Positions 56,958 through 64,000 of a stretch of DNA of 64,000 nucleotides are shown here, piece after piece. Both the position numbers and the translations under genes were made by a program. Position 1 is the first letter of the stretch, and each line of letters opens with the position of its first letter. The stretch lies in assembly GCA_011316305.1 (NCBI GenBank), contig SAUG01000019.1, forward strand, positions 62,001-126,000, read 5' to 3'. The DNA is from Rusavskia elegans (Eukaryota; Ascomycota; Lecanoromycetes; Teloschistales; Teloschistaceae). Under the pieces are notes generated by a model, which was not told the DNA's origin, searched no databases, and saw only the letters and a list, made by a program, of their open reading frames with translations.

Positions 56958-58838
56958 CTACATGGATTCTCCTCTGGAACCACCCAAGTTACCACGGCTG
57001 GCCCCCAAGATCAATGCCCTGCTGAAAGCAGATATGGAAGTCTCGCTCCGTTGCTCGGTAATGGTCCTCTTCCGTGATATTCTCCAGAAGTCATCAACAT
57101 CTTTTTCAAGGCTGACCTCAGTCTGCCGCGCCATACGCTGGAATAGATCCGTCGAATCGTTAACTGGCAAGGTCTTGTGGGCCTTCGAGAATGGGCCCCG
57201 AAGTATCAATGCCAGTGTCGATGAACCCCACACGGGTATGTCTTCTCTGGAGCTCCTGAGCAGGGTTTGCAGGGTCACCACGGCAGTCATGGCGACAAGA
57301 CCAACGGGAAAAATCAGCCATCCCCAGCGAATGCGAATGATCGTACGATTTTCAAAGGCAGTACCTGCTGCACGTCTGCTCCTCGTTATATTGGGCCCCG
57401 TAGGGTCATTGTCGTCGATATAATAGAAGCTTTGATTGCTTCGAGCCTTTGCGTCGAGACGCAGCCACTGAGTCAGACCTGCCGAGATGCTTGAGAAGAT
57501 AGAATGGATGGGAGGTTTGCCGTCGAAGAAGGATGTGTGGTGTAGATCCGCTAAATAGCCTTCAATGTCCGCATTGCTGGTATCGTTGTTGTCGCCTGAC
57601 AAATCCAGAAAAGAGATCAGAGCGTGGCTGAAGCCAGCATGGCTAAGGGACTCGACATAGCATGGTTCAACCCCACTAGGCAAGTTCGAGCTTGAAAATG
57701 CACTGGAGAACTTGGCGGCATTATGAGAGCTGTCCTCTTCTGGCGAATTGTCCCTCACTTGTCTATGATGGGGAGTGATCCGATAGTATCCTCGCTTGTC
57801 GTCAATATCCAGGACTTTAGTGTCTGCTGGGCTCCACCAGGAGTCCAAGTGGATTTCTGTGAAGACCCCTGATTGTAGCTTTGCCGAGTATCGATTGATA
57901 CACCATCTTAGCGTACACTCGCTTGCCCAGAAGGTGTAGGGTCGTGTATACGTTAGCTGGGTATAATTGATGATGCTCAAGCCTGGATTGTCGATCCTCT
58001 GTAGCGCACCTTTGCCGGTCGCAGTTACCCTCGTTCTTTGCCATTCAGGATCCACCATCTTGACCTCAATTGATGAACCGTGCATTAGGTGCACGCTACA
58101 ATTCCTGTCAAGATACCAGCATGAGTCGTCCTCCTTCACAAGATCACCGATGTCAACGCACTCGTCGCATACTGCTAATGTTTGGTATGGACTCCAACTG
58201 CAGATTCCAGATGGGCAAACATAGGGTGTCTCCAGTGGTTTGGCTCCGAAGAAAGCCAAATACACCATAGCCTGAGTAGCCCTCATAGATTGCACGGAAT
58301 ACATCCATTGCACGTTTACTACAGCCTCCAGATTCGCCGCAAATGTTTTTACCCCCGGATGTGCAAGTTGCTGTGCAAAAGGATCGATCGCCAATGAGAG
58401 GATGATAACGATGGCTCCTAAAGAAGACATATCACTGGAGCACTATTCTTAGTGAAGTCTTGACACATATGTAATGACATACCTCCATCTGATGCGCGCA
58501 ATCATAACAAGGGAACCCCAAGGCCCTCTACTCGCTTGATCGTACATCTCCATGTCAGCAAGTCGTTGAGGTTGGCGGTAGAACCAGATCCATTTCGACT
58601 GGCTAATAGCTTCAGCGGCGCAATACAGCATTGTTGTTTTCAAGATGGTGGAGAAGATTGCGACCGCTGCATTGAAAGTGATCCCGAGGGGATACGTCGG
58701 TAAGGGTTTCCCGTGACGAGTGCTCGCAACGATGATGATAGCGAATAGAGAAGAAACACATGTAAGCAAAGCCGCAAGCTCCAGTCTTAGTAGAATACAT
58801 CTACCACGAACGTGATTTTGTTGTCGGTAGCGGGACAT
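56958..58838 (-). CDS. DUF3176 multi-pass membrane protein
   Basis: The two-exon model is complement(56958..58434, 58483..58838), giving 610 aa. The intron 58435-58482 joins RIRW to SDMSSLGAIV in frame. It has three N-terminal membrane segments: one starting LELAALLTCVSSLFAII, one around LGITFNAAVAIFSTILK, and SLGAIVIILSLAIDPFAQQ. DMEMYDQASRGPWGSL and DPFAQQL are hallmark DUF3176 positions. A long extracellular Cys-containing loop (CPSGICSW, CDEC, CWYLDRNC) follows, with several N-x-S/T sites. A last membrane segment starts at WGWLIFPVGLVAMTAV, and the tail is cytosolic. DUF3176 is large in filamentous ascomycetes and has no known biochemical role. Confidence 0.88.
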
Positions 58839-59209
58839 TTTTAAAGGTTTTCAGACGCTGCTGAAGCGAAAAAGGTCAGACTGTATACGTCCTATGACCT
58901 CGGAGGCTGACAGTGAGAAGGAAAACTGAGGAAGGTTGGGAATTGATGAAGAGACTTGGTAGGTAGAACAGGGCGATGCAGGTCGTCGCCTGAAACTCGA
59001 GAACGCAGGGTGCATGCATGTTTCTGAACATCGAACGTCCACTTTAATTTTGTACAAGACGCCGCAGATCCGCCTGACAATGGTGGTGGTGACGCTGCAC
59101 GCAGGATAGAGTGAGTGAGCGCAGGCAGGTGGACTTCAATTGTTTGTTAAGCCGCAATCACCTTCCAGAACGAATGTTGTTTGAGTAGTCAGTTGAAGGC
59201 GGATGCTTC
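58839..59209. other. Intergenic, upstream of the DUF3176 gene
   Basis: About 370 bp hold the DUF3176 promoter and the 3' flank of the secreted protein gene. Nothing else is recognised. Confidence 0.5.
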
Positions 59210-60178
59210 TTAGGTCTTTTTGGTCACATTCGCCGTCAACGGAAACGCCAGCTCTCTGGGCAATGGCCTCGTCCTAATCGCCCCTCGAGCGATCTCAACT
59301 CCCTCTTCGGATATAATAATGTTCATCTCTCGGTAATTGTTGTCTCTCACCAGCACCACTGCAAGATGTGAAAGCATGTTCACTATGTCTGTGGCTTTCA
59401 ACAGGTAATGTTGCCTCGCGGGGCGAGCCAATGAGTTCCAAATAGTCCTTACCTCAGCTGTGACCGACGGCACGTTGCACCCAAACACCCTAAGGGGCTC
59501 ATTGCCGTGGCTACCAAAGGCCAGGAGCAGCCAGATGATGGAGAAGAATGTGTCTCTCTTGTCCATGGCTTTGTCGAGATATTGCACACTCACGATGAAG
59601 TCATCGTTCGACGCGGTTCTCCCTGTGGTACTCGGCAATTTGAGATCGAACGAGACACCGCTGCTACTCTTTTCGCCACCTGCACCTGCAGTGATCTGTG
59701 GCTCTGCCCCGCCGGCGTGCACATGTCTGGAGAATTGTACGCGCCCAATTATGACATTTCGATACTGGCCCAAGAACGCCGATGTCTGGTAGCGTTGTCG
59801 AACCATGATATCTTTGATAGCGGCTTGGATAAGCCACATTGCAAATCGAACAGTGGATCTGCTCCCACCCGCGTCCTCCATGCGCACACTGACTTCAGGG
59901 TATCCAGGATGAGTCCATGTTTTGGGTCTGCCGATGTAGGAATTCATATCAAGAAGGGCTAGCTCACGCATGGCAGCCACACAGGCCATGATACTCGCGG
60001 TGGATGAGAGGTGAGGTATGGTGTAGGCGGCACTATATGTAAAATCCAGGTCTGGCAGGTCAGGCAAGGCTGACAATCCTAGATCTGGTCCAGCTGGAAT
60101 AATTGCAGGTACAGCTACAGAGTTACATTTTGTGGCTGCACACAGAAGGGCTATGCAAACCTGCAAGCGGAGCTGCAT
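59210..60178 (-). CDS. Conserved secreted fungal orphan
   Basis: This is a single exon of 322 aa. The start at 60178 is chosen because it gives a proper signal peptide (MQLRLQVCIALLCAATKC). An upstream in-frame Met at 60244 would bury it. The mature part contains ACVAAMRELALLDMNSYIG, a Gly/Ala-rich loop, FDLKLPS and a C-terminal strand-rich region. The pattern C-x-x-A-M-R-x-L-A-L-L-D is one I associate with a widespread ascomycete secreted family of unknown function. There is only one early Cys and no catalytic signature. It is likely extracellular or cell-wall associated. Confidence 0.72.
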   Translation of the reverse strand: MQLRLQVCIALLCAATKCNSVAVPAIIPAGPDLGLSALPDLPDLDFTYSAAYTIPHLSSTASIMACVAAMRELALLDMNSYIGRPKTWTHPGYPEVSVRMEDAGGSRSTVRFAMWLIQAAIKDIMVRQRYQTSAFLGQYRNVIIGRVQFSRHVHAGGAEPQITAGAGGEKSSSGVSFDLKLPSTTGRTASNDDFIVSVQYLDKAMDKRDTFFSIIWLLLAFGSHGNEPLRVFGCNVPSVTAEVRTIWNSLARPARQHYLLKATDIVNMLSHLAVVLVRDNNYREMNIIISEEGVEIARGAIRTRPLPRELAFPLTANVTKKT

Positions 60179-60643
60179 GGTGAGGTGAACGGTGTCTGCA
60201 GCCGTGTAAGACTTGGGGAGCTGTGGAAGAGGATTCCGCCGCAAGCTCGGCCAGTTTTGTACAAATTGTAAGATTAAGAACGTTGATGTCGGGTCTTCAG
60301 CATGACAGACGACATCCTACACCAACCGACGCGTCTTGCGATAGGCGAGAGGTCGAAAGACAATACTGCGGCCTTTACACCCAGTATCTAGGCGCTAGGC
60401 GAATTTAGATAAAAGTAACTGCTTCCGGAAGCGTGGAGAACAGGTTCTGCAATGCAAGTGCGCCTAAATGTGCGATTTATAGCTATCCTAGTTGTACATG
60501 ACATCAGAGTCGTGTTTGGGTTGCGATCTCGAAAGCTCTGCGTCCAGACAAGAATATAGCCTGTGTTTCTATCCCAGAACCGCAGCTTCCGGTCTTATGT
60601 AATATCCTACGTTAATGATAGTCGAATACCTTTTCTCAGGCTC
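60179..60643. other. Intergenic before the AT-rich block
   Basis: Normal composition with no supported gene. It holds the upstream region of the secreted orphan. Confidence 0.5.
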
Positions 60644-63600
60644 TGTTGCAACTGTACGCTATACCTTAACGTTAGGGTCCTTGTCAAGGTTTATATATAG
60701 CGGACGGTAGGAGGCTTCCAGATAAAATAATTCCTTAAACCGTAGAACGTCGATTCTAGGATTTTAAAGCTATAAATATTTAGTCGTATAGTAGATTTTT
60801 AACCTTCTACTATATTTTAATAATCTTTATAGTTTATATTTAATACTATATTTATTATATAGTTAAATTCTAACATTTAAATAGTTATAATAATATAGGT
60901 AGCTGCTACTAAACGCGCGTTTATCTAAATAAAAAATATATAAAAGTCTTTATATAAATTCTTTTTTTTTTTATATTAAAAGCTAATTTTTTTAAAATAT
61001 ATATAGTATTTAATTTCTATTTTACTTTATTTTTCTATTTCTGGAATATTCTATCTATTATATAATAGTAAAAAATCCTAAATTAATTATATAATAGATA
61101 ATACTTCTATAAATAAATATTTTTATATAAATTAATAGGATTTTAGACTAATTAACTTTTATAATTATTAATTAAAGCTTTATTCTATTTATATAAATAG
61201 ATAGAAATTATATTATCTTAGTTTTACCAGAATATAATATTATATATAACTTCTAGATTATTATAGTAGTAAAAATCATAATATTCTGCCCTTTCTATAT
61301 AGCGGCTATTTTTATCTAGTTTTAGAGCTAACCGATAGTTTAATTCTATAAAAACTATTAAAATCTTTAGAATCTAGAATACTAGAAGGCTTTTTTATTA
61401 TATATCTATCTATCCGGGTACTATAGCGGATACTATATTAATTATAAATAGTCTAACTACGCTATATATTATATTATATAAAATAATAATTTTTTATCCG
61501 AATTTTTAAATAATAATAATAAAGAATTTTTATTATTAAATTTATCGGAGTTTTTAGATAATAATAATAATAATAGTAAAATTTAAAGTAGTTTATCGGA
61601 TAATAGTAGCTTAATTAGTATAGAGTCTTCTAGAAATTTAAACGTTAGCGGCAGTTTTACTAGTATTATAATTCTAGTATCTAGTTAGATAATCTTCGGT
61701 CTAGTTTTCGGATCTATTTTATTATATAATTTATTATATATAAAATAAAAAGATAGTTAATTAGATAATAGATAGTTTTATTTTTAGAACTATTTTTCTA
61801 TTTTATAATTTTTATATTAGCTATAGATAGCTATTATATATCTATTTTTTTAGAGTTTAATTAATAACCTAAACTTCTATATAGTAATTAAAACTAGTAG
61901 TATAAATTAGTAGTAATATAAATATTGAACTGCTAGTTTATATAAAGTTAATATAGATTAAAATAAATAAAAATTAAAATTAAACTTTTATTTCTATATA
62001 TAATATAATTAGTCTAGCTATAGTCTTTTTCTATTATCTTTTTACCGTATAACTTTCTTTTACTACTTCTACTTTTATTAATACTTATTCTAATAGATAA
62101 AAGCCTCTATTATATAAAATATTTATTTTTTAATATCGTATAATCCTTTAGCTTTATAGTCTAAAGCTTTATTATCTAAAATCTAATTCTAAAAAGTTAT
62201 CTACTATTTTAATTCTATATAATATTACTATTTAGCCTAATAATTAAAATTACTAACTATTTTATTAATATTCTATATTATCGACTCTATTAGTAGACTA
62301 AATAGTAATAGAGTTAGAGCAAAAAGGCTTATTATATAAAAAGCTAAAAATATACTAGCTATAATAGCTTCAGATCTATTTTATATAGTAAAAAGTAAAA
62401 AATTTACTAAATTTTCTTTCGTTAATAAAGGTCGAGGATATTTAGAATTAATAGTTATAGTCTTTTTTTCTTATATAACGGCTAGCTCTATTTTAATCCG
62501 GGGTACCGAAGATTTTTTTTTAATTTATATAATAGTTAATAACTTTACTTCTATCTTAATTTTTAGTAATAGAAAATTTAGATTCTAGCTATCCGATAGC
62601 TCTATTTTAATATCTTACTCGTATAAAAGTATTTCTATTTATTTAAACTTAATTATTTATTTATATAAAGAAAGACTCTTTTTAATAGTATAGTAAATAA
62701 TTAAATAGATTAAATAGTAGTTTAAAATAGAATTAAAGCAATCTAGAAGCTCTATAATAGTTTATATATAATTAATCCCTTCGAATTAAATAGTACCGTA
62801 TTTAGTAAATACTAAAGTTATAAAATAAACCTTAAAGGTAAATTTATATAACTTTTTTTTTTCGATATTTATTATCTAATAATAAACTATTACTAGAATA
62901 ATATCGTAGATAAATTTTTATAGACTATCGATATCTTTATTACTAATTATAATTTAGGAAATATTTAAAAAAATATAAATATTATATAAATAGAAAGTAG
63001 AATATAATAGAATTTATTTTTATTATTATATAATCTAGTAGTTTATTTCGACTATCTTTATAAATATAAATTCGGTTTTTAATAATCTAGAAATAAATTT
63101 AGAATATAAATAATATAGCGATTTCTTTTTTTCTCTTTTTTAGATATTTAACTAATAGATTTCTATTTATTTTATTCTAATTTCTTATTATATATTATAA
63201 ACCGTTTAATATCTTTATATTCTACTAGTCGAAAAAATAGTTATAAAAAAAAAAAAAAAAAGAATATATAACTATAGTTACTAGATAGAATCTTTAATAA
63301 ATTTAGTCTAAAATTAATACTATATAGAAAGATTTATATAGAATAAAATCTTCTAAAATTAGAAATTTTAAAATTTTCTATTAGAATATTAAATCGTATA
63401 ATTTAAAAAACCGTATTAAATAAAGCGATAAAGACTAGAAAAAAACGTAGTAGAAACTATATCCGGATTTTAAAATATTATATAAATTTATAGAAGAGTA
63501 TTATTAGAAATTAAAATAATTTAATATTAATATTAGCTTTTAAATCCTAAAATTAAATTATATAAAGTTTACTTTATCGTTATCTAGTATTAAATAGTAC

Positions 63601-63734
63601 TTTTCTATACTATAGTTCTAAAAATATTTCGATTTATTATTATAGATATCGAGTCTATTATATAAAACTTTTATATACCGTATAAAAGGGATTTAATTAG
63701 TAAAAAGTAGATATATTAAGCAGAAGAAGCTCGT
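60644..63734. mobile_element. RIP-mutated repeat, probably retroelement
   Basis: From about 60720 the DNA is extremely AT-rich, with TA runs, few CA/TG and no open frames. The left edge TGTTGCAACTGTACGC at 60644, a TATATATA box at 60691 and a TCTAACA near 60871 could mark an LTR, but no second copy is visible in the window. I cannot recognise gag or pol motifs in any frame by eye. The class is therefore uncertain. Confidence 0.5.
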
Positions 63735-64000
63735 TGTTATAAGCACGTGCGGCGTGACTTCGGAAGCGCCGTAGTACTTAGTATAATACCGGAACTCCTT
63801 ATTACGCCTAGATAGGTAGGAAGGACTTAGTATTATTATTTTAGTTATCTTAGTAAGTAAGGTATTTAAGGAAGGTTATCTTAGTTATCTTAGTAAATAA
63901 GATACCTAAAGAAGGTTATCTTAGTTATCTTAGTAAGTAAGGTACCTAAAGAAGGTTATCTTAGTTATCTTAGTAAGTAAAGTATCTAAGGAAAAAAGGA
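63735..64000 (+). mobile_element. Probable LTR, cut by the window end
   Basis: The segment starts TGTTATAAGCACGTGCGGCG, directly after a purine-rich tract (AAGCAGAAGAAG, 63719-63729) that could be a polypurine tract. It then runs through CGCCGTAGTACTTAGTATAATACC into a 40-bp tandem array. TG at the start and a preceding polypurine tract suggest the 3' LTR of the element to its left. Composition is less AT-rich than the block before. Confidence 0.5.
63836..63995 (+). repeat. 40-bp tandem array, four units
   Basis: Units of 40 bp (TTATCTTAGTTATCTTAGTA, then A(G/A)TAAG-type sequence ending GAAGG) begin at 63836, 63876, 63916 and 63956. They differ at a few positions, almost all G/A or C/T. Each unit itself holds a doubled TTATCTTAG. 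Confidence 0.88.

Noticed and set aside
60644..60880. Confident 5' LTR at the left edge of the AT-rich block
   Set aside because: TG start and TATA box are suggestive, but no matching second LTR is seen in the window and the right-hand LTR-like segment is a different sequence.

Overview
The window looks like a chromosome arm piece from a filamentous ascomycete (Pezizomycotina). Protein genes are split by 45-75 nt introns with GTRNGT donors, CTRAY branch sites and YAG acceptors. The gene content (NACHT and ankyrin proteins, a HET relic, F-box, DUF3176, PX-associated, CAP59-type mannosyltransferase) is typical of that group. Two AT-rich blocks, 45.4-50.4 kb and 60.7-63.7 kb, have almost no CA/TG dinucleotides but keep CG, which is the footprint of repeat-induced point mutation (RIP).

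Layout. 0-2.5 kb: eroded sequence with a HET-domain relic. 2.8-4.2 kb: a coiled-coil orphan. 4.9-7.2 kb: a ten-exon Hsp70-like gene. 7.5-10 kb: a frameshifted NACHT-ankyrin (NLR) pseudogene, immediately downstream of a large ankyrin-CorA gene (10-13.5 kb). 14.9-16.4 kb: an Oma1-like M48 metalloprotease. 17.4-19.2 kb: a secreted BBE-type FAD oxidase. 20.8 kb: a broken small secreted protein. 21.7-23.3 kb: an F-box gene. 23.3-26.8 kb: eroded DNA with short repeated fragments.

26.8-41.1 kb is the most unusual part: two adjacent arrays of genes with no domain I can name. The first has three genes in the same direction (26815, 30772, 33282) that share an N-terminal AGT-centred module, and two of them share a second helical module. 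The second has four genes (A and B on minus, C and D on plus) that share intron positions, an ITS-TY-R motif and a Trp-rich C-terminal helix. I read both as lineage-specific paralogous families.

41.9-43.3 kb holds a MACPF (perforin-like) gene and 43.5-44.9 kb a CAP59-type glycosyltransferase. 45.4-50.4 kb is a RIP-mutated Tc1/mariner-type element inserted into the terminal inverted repeat of a smaller related element. 50.8-53.2 kb is an ankyrin pseudogene broken partly by a 14-bp tandem duplication. It is followed by a PX-associated/DUF3818 gene, a DUF3176 membrane protein and a conserved secreted orphan. The window ends in RIP-mutated retrotransposon sequence and a probable LTR with a 40-bp tandem array.

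Functionally the flanks are rich in nonself-recognition-type genes (NLR, HET, ankyrin, Hsp70-like), several of them dead. Exon joins were made by eye from splice signals and frame. Functional names rest on remembered motif patterns, not on searches.
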